From positions 62,001 to 126,000 of the forward strand of contig NZ_WLYS01000009.1 in assembly GCF_011316935.1 (NCBI RefSeq): 64,000 nucleotides of DNA. Direction: 5' to 3'. Numbering within the stretch: position 1 is the stretch's first letter; each line of letters opens with the position of its first letter. Shown here in pieces: positions 9,421 through 20,500 of the stretch. The notes below the pieces were generated by a model, which worked only from the letters and a program-made list of their open reading frames with translations, was not told where the DNA came from and searched no databases. The translations under genes and the position numbers were made by a program. Source of the stretch: Sphingobacterium chungjuense (GTDB lineage Bacteria; Bacteroidota; Bacteroidia; Sphingobacteriales; Sphingobacteriaceae).

Positions 9421-10122
9421 ATGAGTACACAATACAAGCGTATCAAAGAAGAAGCCTACGCCGCCAATATGCGATTGCCGGAATTGGGCTTAGTACTTTT
9501 CACCTTTGGAAATGCTAGCGTGGCGGATCACGATCAAGGTGTTTTTGCGATCAAACCTAGTGGTGTAGATTATCCTCAATTGCGAGCAGATGACATGGTG
9601 ATTGTCGATTTTGATGGAAATACTATATCGGGAGATTTACGACCATCATCCGACACCAAAACGCACGCAGTGTTGTACAAGCACTGGCCAAAGATTGGTG
9701 GCATCGTACACACGCATTCGCAATATGCAACAGCTTGGGCGCAAAGCCAACGTGATATTCCATTGTATGGAACGACGCATGCGGATCACCTCACCTCAGA
9801 TATTCCCTGTGCTCCACCGATGGAGGATGCGATGATCGCTGGCAATTACGAATACGAAACGGGCTTTCAGATCTTGAATCACTTTGAACAACAAGGTTTG
9901 GATTACGAAGAAGTGGAAATGATTCTGGTGGCCAATCACGCTCCTTTTACTTGGGGAAAAACGGGTGACAAAGCGGTATATAATAGCGCTGTGCTGGAGT
10001 ATGTGGCAAAAATGGCGCTATTCACCGAGCAAATACAACCTAATGCTGCGCGCATGAAAGATGCACTCATCAAAAAACATTATGAACGTAAACATGGTGC
10101 CGGCTCCTATTATGGGCAGTAG
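9421..10122 (+). CDS. araD: L-ribulose-5-phosphate 4-epimerase
   Basis: 233 residues, the normal length for AraD of the class II aldolase/epimerase family. Zinc ligands are visible as HTH in VHTHSQYATAWAQS (His97 and His99), with a third His in ANHAPFTWG near residue 173; the substrate-phosphate loops SGNxS and KPSG appear as FGNASVAD and IKPSGVDY. It converts L-ribulose 5-phosphate to D-xylulose 5-phosphate, which enters the pentose phosphate pathway. The start follows the araB stop by 5 bases, indicating translational coupling. araA follows after 59 bases. Confidence 0.95.
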   Translation: MSTQYKRIKEEAYAANMRLPELGLVLFTFGNASVADHDQGVFAIKPSGVDYPQLRADDMVIVDFDGNTISGDLRPSSDTKTHAVLYKHWPKIGGIVHTHSQYATAWAQSQRDIPLYGTTHADHLTSDIPCAPPMEDAMIAGNYEYETGFQILNHFEQQGLDYEEVEMILVANHAPFTWGKTGDKAVYNSAVLEYVAKMALFTEQIQPNAARMKDALIKKHYERKHGAGSYYGQ

Positions 10123-10181
10123 GGAGATGTTAGTAGTAAGATGTGAGATTAAACTTAACCTTATAAATATAAATACGATAT

Positions 10182-11681
10182 ATGATTAACTTAAATGAAC
10201 TGGAAGTATGGTTTGTGACTGGAAGCCAGAGTCTATACGGAGAAGAAACGTTGAAGCTGGCGGCAGCTCATGCGGAAGAAATCGCCAAACACTTGGATGA
10301 GACGGAGCAGATTCCAGTACGGGTGGTATTCAAGCCGATAGTCAAATCATCAGAAGAAATTTACGAGACCATTGCGGCAGCAAACTATGCCGACAATTGT
10401 GTGGGTATTATTGCTTGGATGCACACCTTTTCACCAGCGAAAATGTGGATCCGTGGACTGAAGATTTTGAACAAACCTTTATTGCATCTGCATACACAAT
10501 ACAATCGCGATATTCCTTGGTCTACGATTGATATGGATTTTATGAATCTGAATCAAAGTGCGCACGGAGATCGTGAATTTGGACATATTGTATCCAAATT
10601 AGGCATCTCTCGCAAAGTGGTGACGGGCTATTGGAAAGACGAAGAAGTGATTCATCAGATCAATGTTTGGTCGCGCGCAGCATCCGCCTGGAATGATTGG
10701 CAAGGAGCGAAATTCGCACGTTTTGGAGATAATATGCGTTTTGTAGCCGTAACCGATGGCGACAAAGTAGCTGCTGAATCGCAGTTTGGCTTCTCGGTAA
10801 ACACGTATGCTGTGGGAGATTTGGTGGCAAAAATCAATGCCGTAAGCGATGCCCAAATTGATGAACTGCTTGCAGAATACGAAAGTAACTACACGATGGC
10901 TGCCGATGTGAAAAAAGGCGGTGCCCATTATGCAAACGTGCGCGATGCCGCACAGATCGAAATCGGATTGCAGCAATTTTTAGAAGAAGGCGATTTCAAA
11001 GGCTTCTCCAATACATTTGAAGATTTGCACGGCATGAAACAACTACCGGGTATTGCGACACAGCGTCTGATGGAGGCTGGATTTGGCTACGCCGGTGAAG
11101 GAGATTGGAAAACTGCGGCATTGGTGCGTGCGGCCAAAGTAATGTCTTCTGGTATGGCAGGCGGAAGTGCTTTTATGGAAGATTATACGTATCATTTAGA
11201 TCCTAATAATTCGATGGTTTTAGGGGCGCATATGCTGGAAGTAGATCCTGTTTTAGCGGCCGATAAGCCAAGCTTGGAAGTACATCCACTAGGTATTGGT
11301 GGCAAAGAAGATCCAGCTCGTTTGGTGTTCAACGCAAAAGGCGGTGATGCATTAAACGCGAGCTTGGTCGATATGGGCGATCGCTTTCGCTTGGTCGTAA
11401 ATACGGTCGAAGCAAAAGAGTTTGAAAATGATCTTCCTAAATTGCCGGTTGCACGTGTATTGTGGGAACCAAAACCGGATATGAAAACAGGTTGTTCAGC
11501 GTGGATTTATGCCGGAGGAGCACATCATACGGTGTATAGCCAAAATCTAACTTCTGAATATTTCCATGATTTTGCCAAGATTGCCAATATCGAATGTGTG
11601 ATCATCGATGAGGACACGAACTTGAAATCTTTCGAGAAAGAGTTGCTTTGGGGCGAACTGGCATACAAGCTGAAAAAGTAG
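10182..11681 (+). CDS. araA: L-arabinose isomerase
   Basis: 499 residues, matching the about 500 of characterised AraA proteins. The opening [18 protein letters not shown] is the AraA signature. Expected active-site segments are present: [21 protein letters not shown] and [10 protein letters not shown], which contain the conserved Glu and His metal-site residues. It isomerises L-arabinose to L-ribulose in the cytoplasm, normally with Mn2+. Gene order is B-D-A, with the regulator last. No arabinose transporter, transketolase or aldose epimerase is in this operon, so the sugar must enter through a permease encoded elsewhere. Confidence 0.96.
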   Translation: MINLNELEVWFVTGSQSLYGEETLKLAAAHAEEIAKHLDETEQIPVRVVFKPIVKSSEEIYETIAAANYADNCVGIIAWMHTFSPAKMWIRGLKILNKPLLHLHTQYNRDIPWSTIDMDFMNLNQSAHGDREFGHIVSKLGISRKVVTGYWKDEEVIHQINVWSRAASAWNDWQGAKFARFGDNMRFVAVTDGDKVAAESQFGFSVNTYAVGDLVAKINAVSDAQIDELLAEYESNYTMAADVKKGGAHYANVRDAAQIEIGLQQFLEEGDFKGFSNTFEDLHGMKQLPGIATQRLMEAGFGYAGEGDWKTAALVRAAKVMSSGMAGGSAFMEDYTYHLDPNNSMVLGAHMLEVDPVLAADKPSLEVHPLGIGGKEDPARLVFNAKGGDALNASLVDMGDRFRLVVNTVEAKEFENDLPKLPVARVLWEPKPDMKTGCSAWIYAGGAHHTVYSQNLTSEYFHDFAKIANIECVIIDEDTNLKSFEKELLWGELAYKLKK

Positions 11682-11718
11682 AAAATCAGTCATTTATTTG
11701 CGGGCGTCTGATTTTCTA
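11679..11718. promoter_or_regulatory. Inverted repeat between araA and araR
   Basis: TAGAAAATCAG (11679-11689) and its exact complement (11708-11718) form an 11-bp stem with an 18-base loop, starting at the araA stop. There is no T-run afterwards, so partial termination, mRNA end stabilisation or a processing site are all possible. The near promoter word CACATTTG downstream could give araR its own start. Confidence 0.45.
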
Positions 11719-11748
11719 AGCACATTTGCTGTCAAATTATGAAATTGT

Positions 11749-12441
11749 ATGAGTGCATATAAGGAACATTCTCGGTTGCTGCTGGCAGTGGACTGTATTA
11801 TTTTCGGTTTTGATGGCCGATCCCTAAAGCTATTGATTATAGAACGCGGGATGATGCCGGAGAAAGGAAAATGGAGTCTGATGGGCGGCTTCGTACAAGA
11901 AAACGAGAATACCAATGATGCAGCATCACGTATTTTGACGCACTTGACCGGGTTGAAAGATATCTACATGGAGCAATATCAAGTATTTGGCGAGCCTGGG
12001 CGCGATCCCCTCGCCCGTACCGTCAGCGTTGCCTATTATGCGTTGATTGATATTGGCAAATACGAAAATCAGTTGAGCAAAGATTATAAAGCGGAATGGG
12101 TTGCTTTGGATCGCATACCGGATTTGATATTTGACCACGATGAGATGGTCAAAGCTGCTAAAGAGCATTTGCGCTACAAAGCGGCTTTGCATCCTATCTT
12201 GTTTGAGTTGCTGCCGGAACGATTTACTATTCCACAGATTGCTTCGCTGTTTGAGCAGGTGTATAATGTGGAATTGGACAGACCTAACTTTATGCGCAAA
12301 CTACGATCAACTGGTTTGCTCGTCAAACAGTCTGATAAGGATAAGGATGGTTCTAAACGTGGAGCACATTATTATGTGCTGAACAGAGATATGTACAAGG
12401 AGAAAGTTTCTTCTTTTCTAAATTTCATCACACAGTTGTAG
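11749..12441 (+). CDS. araR: AraR-type NUDIX-related transcriptional repressor of arabinose genes
   Basis: 230 residues: an N-terminal NUDIX-fold domain (about 1-145) and a C-terminal winged helix (about 150-228, with FTIPQIASLFEQVYN and RPNFMRKLRSTGLL). The NUDIX box is degenerate: after GGFVQENENTNDAAS the REUxEExGU core reads SRILTHLTGL, so the catalytic Glu residues are absent and hydrolase activity is not expected. This is the NrtR/AraR layout in which the NUDIX fold became an effector pocket. In Bacteroides AraR senses L-arabinose and represses arabinose genes; the position as last gene of araBDA fits that. It shares a strong terminator with the convergent dehydrogenase gene. Confidence 0.88.
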   Translation: MSAYKEHSRLLLAVDCIIFGFDGRSLKLLIIERGMMPEKGKWSLMGGFVQENENTNDAASRILTHLTGLKDIYMEQYQVFGEPGRDPLARTVSVAYYALIDIGKYENQLSKDYKAEWVALDRIPDLIFDHDEMVKAAKEHLRYKAALHPILFELLPERFTIPQIASLFEQVYNVELDRPNFMRKLRSTGLLVKQSDKDKDGSKRGAHYYVLNRDMYKEKVSSFLNFITQL

Positions 12442-12470
12442 CTTTTTAGTTGAGAGAGATCATAAAGTTA

Positions 12471-12518
12471 ATAACAAAGCGAAAGCCGATCCTCAGAGAT
12501 CGGCTTTCGCTTTGTTAT
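12471..12518. terminator. Bidirectional terminator between araR and SDR gene
   Basis: A perfect 21-bp stem (12471-12491 with 12498-12518) has the loop CTCAGA and CTTTGTT / AACAAAG at its base. It stands between two convergent genes and can serve both. Confidence 0.9.
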
Positions 12519-12532
12519 GTATAAAAAATCAC

Positions 12533-13288
12533 TTACACGACCGTGTAACCGCCATCTGCGATGTAGTACGCACCAGTTACGAAAGAAGCGTCGTCCGAAC
12601 TTAAGAACAGCACGAGTTTAGCAATTTCATCTGGCGTTCCCAGTCTATTCATCGGTGCCTTAGCGGCAATACCATCTTGCATTTCTTGCGTCAAATTATT
12701 TTCTAATAATGGCGTCAATACATAGCCTGGTCCAACTGTGTTACAGCGGATATTTTTGGTCGCATATTCCGCCGCAATATTCTTTGTCAGACCAACTACG
12801 GCATGTTTTGTAGCGGTGTATGCGCTACTCAATGGTGCAGCTACGGTACCATGGATCGATGCAATATTCACAATATTGCCGCCCCCATTTTTGCCCATTT
12901 GTTCCAGTTGATAACGACATCCGTAGAATACGCCATTCAAATTTACACGGATGACTTTATCCCAAGCGTCGATATCATACTCACCAGTCGGCTGCGCGGG
13001 GCCGCCAATACCTGCATTGTTGCAAGCAATATCCAATCTGCCATAGTGTTCCACCGTGGTGGCCACCAAATTTTTATTATCCTCAGCGCTAGACGAATCT
13101 GCCTTTACAAAGATCGCATCACCACCTGCTGCATTGATTTTATCCACCGCCGCTTTACCATTTTCTACACTAATATCTGAAACCACTACTTTTGCTCCAT
13201 TGGAAGCAAAAAGTTCTGCAATAGCTTGTCCAATTCCTGAACCTGCTCCCGTCACAATAGCTACTTTATTCTCTAATCTTGACATCAT
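12533..13288 (-). CDS. Short-chain dehydrogenase/reductase
   Basis: 251 residues, a classical SDR. The cofactor motif TGAGSGIG is near residues 14-21, NNAGIGG near 88-94, the catalytic Ser in IASIHG and YTATK as the YxxxK pair near residue 155, and PGYVLTP after it. An acidic residue in VVVSDIS after beta-2 suggests NAD rather than NADP. The closest named groups are 3-oxoacyl-ACP reductase/glucose 1-dehydrogenase-like SDRs; the substrate cannot be read. Two Met codons open the frame (MM); either may be used. It has no operon partner and converges on araR, so a sugar or polyol oxidation role is possible but unsupported. Confidence 0.85.
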   Translation of the reverse strand: MMSRLENKVAIVTGAGSGIGQAIAELFASNGAKVVVSDISVENGKAAVDKINAAGGDAIFVKADSSSAEDNKNLVATTVEHYGRLDIACNNAGIGGPAQPTGEYDIDAWDKVIRVNLNGVFYGCRYQLEQMGKNGGGNIVNIASIHGTVAAPLSSAYTATKHAVVGLTKNIAAEYATKNIRCNTVGPGYVLTPLLENNLTQEMQDGIAAKAPMNRLGTPDEIAKLVLFLSSDDASFVTGAYYIADGGYTVV

Positions 13289-13399
13289 ACTATGTTTTAA
13301 ATTTTCCTATTAAATTTAAGCAATCTCAAATAGTAAGCCAATTGATAGGCAAGATATGACATGAATCAAGCAATTGCATCTCTGGGCTCGAAAGCGCAC

Positions 13400-14560
13400 C
13401 TAGTTTGGCAACTCGGGTGTGTTTATTCGTCGTTGCACCGAAGCACTCAACGCCTGCATAAAAGCCACCACCGCATCCACTTCTTCACGAGAGAGATCTA
13501 GTTTTTTTAATAAGGGCGAAGGTATTGGGCGCAGATTTTCATCGACCACTACCCGACGCTGTATCGGTGCAGGGTTGCCTAGATTATATAACTCTACTAC
13601 ATCGCGTAATGTTGGGAAATTGCCATGATGCATCCAAGGACCTGTTAGTGCCACATTGCGTAGCGAAGGTGTGCGAAATGCGCCCACATGTTCTTGTTTG
13701 CCCGACATATGATAATGACCAAGATCTTCCTGCCGTGTACCATATAGTGCCTGCCCATCATTATGAAATTGATTATCTGAAAATAGCGGTGTATTATGGC
13801 AATTGATACACCGGGCTTTGGTACGAAACAAATGCAAACCCATCAATTCCTGATCGTTGAGCGCATCCTTTGAACCGGCAATGAAACGATCAAATTTAGT
13901 TGGATAACTATTGATGGTACGCAGATAAGTCGCTAATGCTTGTTGTACTCGTATAATGCTCACCTGTTCGTCGCCATATGCTGCTGAAAAATAAGTACGA
14001 TATCCTTTTACCGCATTAATATGCTGCAGCAGAGAATCTAGACGGATATTCATCTCGACATGATCCTGAATCGGCATCAATACTTGCTCTTCTAAAGAAG
14101 GCGCTCGCCCATCCCACATCCAAGAAGTATAATGACCGACATTGTATAAAGTCATGGCGTTGCGTTTGCCGACTTCCCGATCGTGGCCGTGCGCCAAACT
14201 TTTGCCATCGCCAAATCCCAGCTGTGGATCGTGGCAGCTCGCGCAGGAAATCTGCTTTGAAGCCGATAATCTCCGATCAAAGAACAAGAGTTTGCCTAAT
14301 TCGGACTTGGCCTCTGTGAATGGATTGTCAACCGGATAGCTTACTTTGCCCAATACGCCAATATCTTTGAAATTTTGCTTCACGCTTTCATCAATACTCG
14401 GCAAAGGCCATTTGTTAGCCTCTCCACTACTATACAGCTCGCGTAATTGGGCTAAGGTATATTCTGGTTCAGAGAAAAAACTAGAAAGCAACACCGCAAC
14501 TGGTGCCAGCGACAACATCAAAAAAACGACGATAAAGTGTTTATTCAAACGCCACATCAC
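13400..14560 (-). CDS. Di-heme cytochrome c peroxidase (CCP/MauG family)
   Basis: 386 residues with an N-terminal membrane anchor or uncleaved signal (IVVFLMLSLAPVAVLLSSFF). Two c-type heme motifs are visible: CASCH near residue 106 and CINCH near 257, the standard spacing for bacterial di-heme peroxidases. Typical neighbours are LGKLLFFDRRLSASKQISC and ALTGPWMHHGNFPTL. It acts in the periplasm, reducing peroxide or oxidising another protein or metal. It is the last gene of a six-gene unit led by an ECF sigma factor, 8 bases after the DUF6850 gene. This suggests a redox step linked to uptake (metal or heme) rather than general detoxification; that is inference. Confidence 0.88.
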   Translation of the reverse strand: MMWRLNKHFIVVFLMLSLAPVAVLLSSFFSEPEYTLAQLRELYSSGEANKWPLPSIDESVKQNFKDIGVLGKVSYPVDNPFTEAKSELGKLLFFDRRLSASKQISCASCHDPQLGFGDGKSLAHGHDREVGKRNAMTLYNVGHYTSWMWDGRAPSLEEQVLMPIQDHVEMNIRLDSLLQHINAVKGYRTYFSAAYGDEQVSIIRVQQALATYLRTINSYPTKFDRFIAGSKDALNDQELMGLHLFRTKARCINCHNTPLFSDNQFHNDGQALYGTRQEDLGHYHMSGKQEHVGAFRTPSLRNVALTGPWMHHGNFPTLRDVVELYNLGNPAPIQRRVVVDENLRPIPSPLLKKLDLSREEVDAVVAFMQALSASVQRRINTPELPN

Positions 14561-14568
14561 AATAAAAA

Positions 14569-16110
14569 TTAAAATCCGTAAGCCAAGCTAAGGGCAAAAT
14601 GGTTTCTTTTTATACCAGGTAATGTGGCCGCTTGTCTGCCTAGATCAGGCATATTGCTTGCCGACATCGTTTGCAAACTAGCTAAGACACGTACGAAATC
14701 TTTACGCTTCAAGGGTTGGCGAAAGCCAAGTTCTACACGTGCCCCCTGCGTATTCGCTTGATAATACGCGACGTCGTGAAAGTACACGTATCGGTGAAAC
14801 ATGTTTTCGTTGATTTCGGGCACCGACCAATTCACGGTCAATGGCTTACCTGCTAACCCCATAATACTGAGATGCACCTGTTGATCTTTCGGTGTAATAT
14901 AAGTGGCCATAGCAGAAAGCGAACCATCTAATCGCGAGTAATTTAACAAAGTACCACTACCGCCATCCTGTCTCGTTTCTGACGTCATACCAGCAAATCC
15001 TTCGAAATGAAATTGCCATTTTCGAGCGTAATACGTATGCGCTAGCTTGGCACTGTGCGTGTCATATTGGTAAAGCAAATTGTTAATGCCGTTTGCTTGA
15101 AATACCACCTTATCTTTACCACTTCGCATGTTCGAACTCAGTTGCACCAAATACGCGCGTCGATCGCGCTTCAATTGCCAGAGCAATTCGCCACCGATAT
15201 CATCTACGGTATATTCATTCAGCACATTGTTCCGCGACTCATTACGCAATACTTGCTGGTACACCTGCTGCTCCTGTTTGTAATGTGCCGTGGCATAGAA
15301 CTTCCCTATTTCGGTATTATAAGAAAGATATGCCTGAGAACCGTAGCGTTTCATATCATTCTGATAATGAATCCCACGTGCTAACAACCAATCATTGGTC
15401 TGCCAACCGTAGCCAATCACCGCGTAGTTGAGATAGCGCGTCACAGCTGGGCTCAACACGTAATTTTCATTTTTGAAGGCGACTTCAAAGCTCTCCTGCC
15501 CGTACCCATATTGTGCTTCCAAACCTATTTCAAGGTCTGCGCCCAATTTGCGACTCAGACCGATTTTTCCATCCACCTGTATCACATCGATGCTGCCACG
15601 CGGATCATTATTACTGAAGTGATCGCCAATGCGATAATCGAGTCCACCAAAGACCGACCATTTATCAAAATAGCGTTGGCCTCGCGCCTGTATGGTATAG
15701 TTGGTACGTACATAATGATTATTCCCATACGATGCGAAATAAAACGGCGCGGAAGGATTTTGACGCGTCTGATGACCAAAACGTGTACTATCTTCGAGTA
15801 TACGATTGTAGGAAAATCGTCCCCACAAACGCACATCTTTCAAGGTAATACTTCCTTCGGAATTCACATGGGTGCTACGCGACTTTCCCGCATCTTGTGC
15901 CAATCGATATTCGCCATGCGTACCGCCATATTGAGCATGCAGGAGCGTATATCTATTTTCAACCGATTCGTGTAACCACATCGGATTGTCAATAGCAAAA
16001 TAACGGATTTGCCGCTGAATGGTATCCAGCGTATTACTTTCTTGCGCCAGCGTAATCTGACACAAGAAAGTAAAACAAACCCATAAAATATATTTATTGG
16101 TATGCTGCAT
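14569..16110 (-). CDS. DUF6850-family outer-membrane beta-barrel protein
   Basis: 513 residues from the Met at 16110, chosen because it starts a clean signal peptide (MQHTNKYILWVCFTFLCQ then ITLAQ) and leaves 4 bases after the upstream stop; the longer frame to 16155 would overlap that gene by 41 bases. The body is rich in alternating aromatic/polar strands and ends HFALSLAYGF, as in outer-membrane barrels. NPMWLHESVENRY near the start matches my memory of the DUF6850 family. No catalytic motif is seen. Function unknown; its neighbours (DUF4876 lipoprotein, STN-type receptor, di-heme peroxidase) suggest an outer-membrane part of an import or redox system. Confidence 0.75.
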   Translation of the reverse strand: MQHTNKYILWVCFTFLCQITLAQESNTLDTIQRQIRYFAIDNPMWLHESVENRYTLLHAQYGGTHGEYRLAQDAGKSRSTHVNSEGSITLKDVRLWGRFSYNRILEDSTRFGHQTRQNPSAPFYFASYGNNHYVRTNYTIQARGQRYFDKWSVFGGLDYRIGDHFSNNDPRGSIDVIQVDGKIGLSRKLGADLEIGLEAQYGYGQESFEVAFKNENYVLSPAVTRYLNYAVIGYGWQTNDWLLARGIHYQNDMKRYGSQAYLSYNTEIGKFYATAHYKQEQQVYQQVLRNESRNNVLNEYTVDDIGGELLWQLKRDRRAYLVQLSSNMRSGKDKVVFQANGINNLLYQYDTHSAKLAHTYYARKWQFHFEGFAGMTSETRQDGGSGTLLNYSRLDGSLSAMATYITPKDQQVHLSIMGLAGKPLTVNWSVPEINENMFHRYVYFHDVAYYQANTQGARVELGFRQPLKRKDFVRVLASLQTMSASNMPDLGRQAATLPGIKRNHFALSLAYGF

Positions 16111-16114
16111 GGTA

Positions 16115-17458
16115 TTAGTTAGCAAATCCGCGTGGATTAGCTTTGATAGTGACAAAATCTGCCGTTGAGTTATTGGTATCCATCAATACACGGCGGCCGT
16201 TGATCGTTTCTTTTGTTTTGCGGATCACCGAATTGGAAGAACGGGCACCGCCTGTTACCGCTATCCAACCCGCATCACTCTGTGCCGTGAATTTCTTAGG
16301 ATACCTTGTGGTGGTAGATGATGATTGTATCTCTACCGCATCGATGATATTAGCAACGGGTATTTGTACAAACTCGCCATCCGTACGTTCGCGCCCATCT
16401 GCATAAGGTGCATCATAGCTCTTCCATGATTCTACCTCTCCCATATTTTGATCACGGAAAATGATAAAACTATGCTGACCATTGGAACTTAAAATTAAAT
16501 CCGTCGCATTTCCTGCTCTGCGGTGTACAATGACATTTGGAACATTTGGATTATCCACATCAGAGGCAATCGGACGACCGCGATCTACATACGGTGTATA
16601 GTACGCTTCGAAATCTGCCTGACTAAGATCTACTGTCAATTCCGGATCCTGAATAGAAATACCGACGCCATCTGTACCCTGATATGGCTGTTTGTGATTT
16701 ACTGCCGTAGCGGCAATAACAATGCTTTCGCCAGCACGAATAGGATATTGACTACCGTTGCCCGGCAATTGCAAGATCGTACGCGCATACACATAATCAG
16801 CATTAGCATTGATATTCGTCGGCATACCGTAAGAACGTGACCAATCGTACTGACCACTGCGTGCTTGATAAGCATATGTGGTACTAGCTGAGTTGGCTCC
16901 TTGTGCTTCGGCAATGTACAAACCATCCGCATATTGTATCTCTTCGGAGTTGTTATACACTTCGATAAAGTGATCGCGGAAGTTAGCGCCTTTGTTGGCA
17001 TCAGAACCAGCATAATAAATTTGCTTAATCACCAATGCGTTGTACGTTCCATTACGCAACTCTACCGAAAATGATTTTTCAGAATTTAGGTTGATGTCTT
17101 CTGTCTCGATCGCACTGGTAAAGACGACATCAAACTCTTCACTTAACCCAGAAGCGGCATTGAAATCATTGACGGGATATGTTTTAGTTCCCTGAATACC
17201 ATAGCGGCCTGGTGCTAGATTTGGTATGCTCACACGCCCTTGCGCATCTGTGTCGCCTTTGAAGACTTCCTTGCCGGAGATGTCAAACACTTGAATGGTA
17301 ATACCATCTTTTTTTAACTTATCAGAATAATCGCTTTCGCCAAATGCGGCATTGACTTCGATACTAACCGATTGATTTTCGGGTGCTACATCTTTTTTAC
17401 AGGCTACGACGCTCAATAGAGCAAAGCAGATTAAGACGAGTTGGATAGATTGTTTCAT
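16115..17458 (-). CDS. DUF4876 surface or periplasmic lipoprotein
   Basis: 447 residues. The lipoprotein signal is clear: a hydrophobic stretch ending LLSVVAC, with the Cys near residue 20. Residues about 30-120 form a carboxypeptidase-regulatory-like beta-sandwich (GITIQVFDISGKEVFKGDTD, GRVSIPNLAPGRYG). The rest has FRDHFIEVYNNSEE and LYIAEAQGANSAS, which match the DUF4876 family. No enzyme motif is seen. It lies between a TonB receptor (51-base gap) and the DUF6850 barrel (4-base gap) in one transcription unit, so it is probably a substrate-binding or structural partner at the outer membrane. Confidence 0.8.
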   Translation of the reverse strand: MKQSIQLVLICFALLSVVACKKDVAPENQSVSIEVNAAFGESDYSDKLKKDGITIQVFDISGKEVFKGDTDAQGRVSIPNLAPGRYGIQGTKTYPVNDFNAASGLSEEFDVVFTSAIETEDINLNSEKSFSVELRNGTYNALVIKQIYYAGSDANKGANFRDHFIEVYNNSEEIQYADGLYIAEAQGANSASTTYAYQARSGQYDWSRSYGMPTNINANADYVYARTILQLPGNGSQYPIRAGESIVIAATAVNHKQPYQGTDGVGISIQDPELTVDLSQADFEAYYTPYVDRGRPIASDVDNPNVPNVIVHRRAGNATDLILSSNGQHSFIIFRDQNMGEVESWKSYDAPYADGRERTDGEFVQIPVANIIDAVEIQSSSTTTRYPKKFTAQSDAGWIAVTGGARSSNSVIRKTKETINGRRVLMDTNNSTADFVTIKANPRGFAN

Positions 17459-17509
17459 TTGTTTTGGAATAATACTGTTGGTGTAATAGAATAATGATTT
17501 GGAAGGCGA

Positions 17510-20500
17510 CTATAGACGCAGTCGCAATTGCGCACCATAAGTAGGTTTACTATTGGGGATAATCAATGTATTATCAGACCGTAAGTATTGTGGTCGATAG
17601 TTGAATACATTGTATACATTAAAGGAAACGGTAAGCCGTTCGGTGATTTCTTTGGATAGATTTAAATGAAAATTGCTGTATAAACCGGGTTGATTCTGGT
17701 TGTTCAATAATTGTTGTGTCTGTAATAGGTGGCGATATTGTACATTTTCAGGATCAAAATTTCTAATAACGATGTAATCCCCATTTTCTGTGTAATAACC
17801 CACCGGGATACCATCACTAGCTAATGTCTTGGTGCTATTAAGAATATTAAACTCTGCCGTAAAATTCACGAGCAACTTGGCTTTTGGAATATGTGTACTG
17901 GTGGTCAGAGCCGCATTGCTAGACATGGTCGCACGAAGTCGAGCTGGATACACACCCGTAACAGCATAGCCGACGTCAGTGCCCGGATTAGTAAAATCCT
18001 GTAAGTTTTGCAATGACCGAGCTTCCGTATGGGTGAATCCGCCACGTATATTAAAAACGGTTTGGATTGTTTCCCATTTTGGTGTTGATAATAATACTTC
18101 TATCCCACGATTGTACGACTTATTGCCGTTTCTAAATTCTTGACGGGTGAGTCGACGGACGTCAACGCCGTTTATTACATAAGGGATTTCTGCGGTTGGA
18201 TTTGGATTACGCTCATAGCGATCCAACTCGATCTGATCGAAACCCCTCATGGTACCAATACCATTATTGTTACGTTTTTCGTATACGTTGATCGCTAATC
18301 GATAGCCTTTAGAAGCATACATTGCAGACAATTCAAATTGCTGGGATTTGCTCGGTTTTAAAGTCGAATTGTCGGGCACAAACTTGTCCACGTGCAATAG
18401 ATAAAGGCTCTTCGCTGCATCTACGGCACCAGTTTCGGTCACCGCGGTATATTGGAATAGTGGAATCTCATAATACACTGGCCCGGGATACAGTTGTGCC
18501 AAAGCCGGTGCTTTGCTGGAGAAACCATAAGCCAAGCCGATACGCCAATTGGAGTTTAGCTCATAGCGCAAGTTGGCACGCGGTGATACGGTCACAAATT
18601 TTTCAAAAAAGTCCATTCGCGCACCTGCTCGCACATGCAGTGGTCGGTCGGCTACATCGACTTGGAAGACATCTTCTGCATACAAGCCAATTTGCTGTTG
18701 CGCCCGGATTTGGGTGTAATCATAATATCGCGCCGAACGGTTACTCGCTGTCGCCGCGGAAGCTAAACTATTCGGACGCGATGGATCGACGATCTGCCCA
18801 GCACCATTATTTTTAGAATAGTTATAATTGGCACCAAATTGAACTTGATGCGACACATCGCCGGTGTAATAACGACCTGTAAGATCCAAACGTGCACTGA
18901 AATCAATCGGCTTTCCCTCAATATGTGAAATCGAAGTATACGTGCCCGGACCGTAAATTCCTTTAGCGACACCTACTTCCGTAGCATCCGAATAGATCAC
19001 AAACGTGCCATTCATTAATTGCTCTTTGTAGGTATTTTGATACGACTGGCCATACCGCATATTGAGTCCAATATTGCTGATGAATCCGTGATCAATCCGG
19101 TAATTGGATCGATTCGCCACACTAAAATTATACGTACGAAAACGTACAAAAGTACCGGTAGGATCATCCGGATCTTGCAAGATATTATCCAGATTACGAT
19201 TATAATCAACTGTTAATGTGTTGGTAAATGCGCGCTCGCGGCCAGCAGCGATCGTCCACATGGCATTCCCACCCCAACGATCATAGGCTTTTAGCTTGTC
19301 GCGATTATCTTCGAAAGAGCGGGTGAAATTAGCCCCAAAAGAGAAGCCACCAAACTTTTTGGTTTGAAAACCTTTGTTCAAACCGTAAACCGTTGCATTA
19401 TCACGCAATTGCATTTGAAAATGTAATGGGGAACTTCCTGCCATCCGATTGATAATGATCGCACCATCCGTTAAATCACCATAACGCGCAGAAGCAATAC
19501 CAGCGACGATTTCTATACTTTCTATATTATCCGTAGGAATTTGTCTTAGATCCAATCCGCCGAAGGCATAATCTCCCGAATAATTGCCCGGAGCATTCGT
19601 GCCTCCTTTCAGTCCGGATGCATTGCCAAACACACCGGCATTTTCCATTCCCGTCATACCTGCATTTCGAGTTTGCATATTGGCATTATTAGACATGGCG
19701 ATACCATCCATGATCAATGCAACACCAAAGGCATTGTTTAGCGCGAAGGCATCTCGCGAAGCAGCAGAATTGGTGGAATAGTTAGCCGTACGAAGATTAG
19801 CTTGCTGCACACGCTGTAACGAAGGTGCTTCGATCTTCTTGCCCGGCACGAGATTTAATAAATCATTCAAACTCAATGCGCCAGATTGCAAAATCACTTC
19901 GCGGTTGATGTAGATCGAACTGTTACTTTCTAACCGCGAATCTGCTGTTGGTGCTACAGACACCTCTTCCAGTCCCATGCTCAATATCGGCAAAGTAACA
20001 TCTGGTAATCGCTGCTCCCCGGGCGAAAGATCGACTTGCAAACGCTGTTCTTGTCTTCCTAACAGCGAGATCGTCAAAAGTTCATTTCTTGCTTTTGTTG
20101 CCGGATAATGGAAACGAAATTCACCATTTTCACCTGTAATGAATCGTTGATCCATCGCCGGCAGATACACGGATACCGATTGTAATGGTGCTCCTTGCTC
20201 ATCCATCACGCGCCCCGACAATAATCCAGTGCGCGAAGGTTTCATCAAAATATGCTTACCAGATACCTGCAATTCTACAAATGCTGCTTTTTCGATCGCT
20301 TTCAACACCGTACTCAGGCTGCCATTCACATCTAGTGAAATCCGCTTATCCAGCGAGATCCGTTGTTCGTCATACAAAAAGGTATAAGCAACCTGTGATT
20401 CCACGCGTTTAATAACTTGGCGCAAAGACATCTGATTTGCTTGGATAGCAATATGTTGCTGTGCGCTGACCTGATTGGTGCACAAACACAGTATGCACAG

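Noticed and set aside
12533-13288. Arabinose or arabitol dehydrogenase of the ara operon
   Set aside because: It is convergent with araR behind a strong terminator and has no substrate-specific motif; only the SDR family can be supported.
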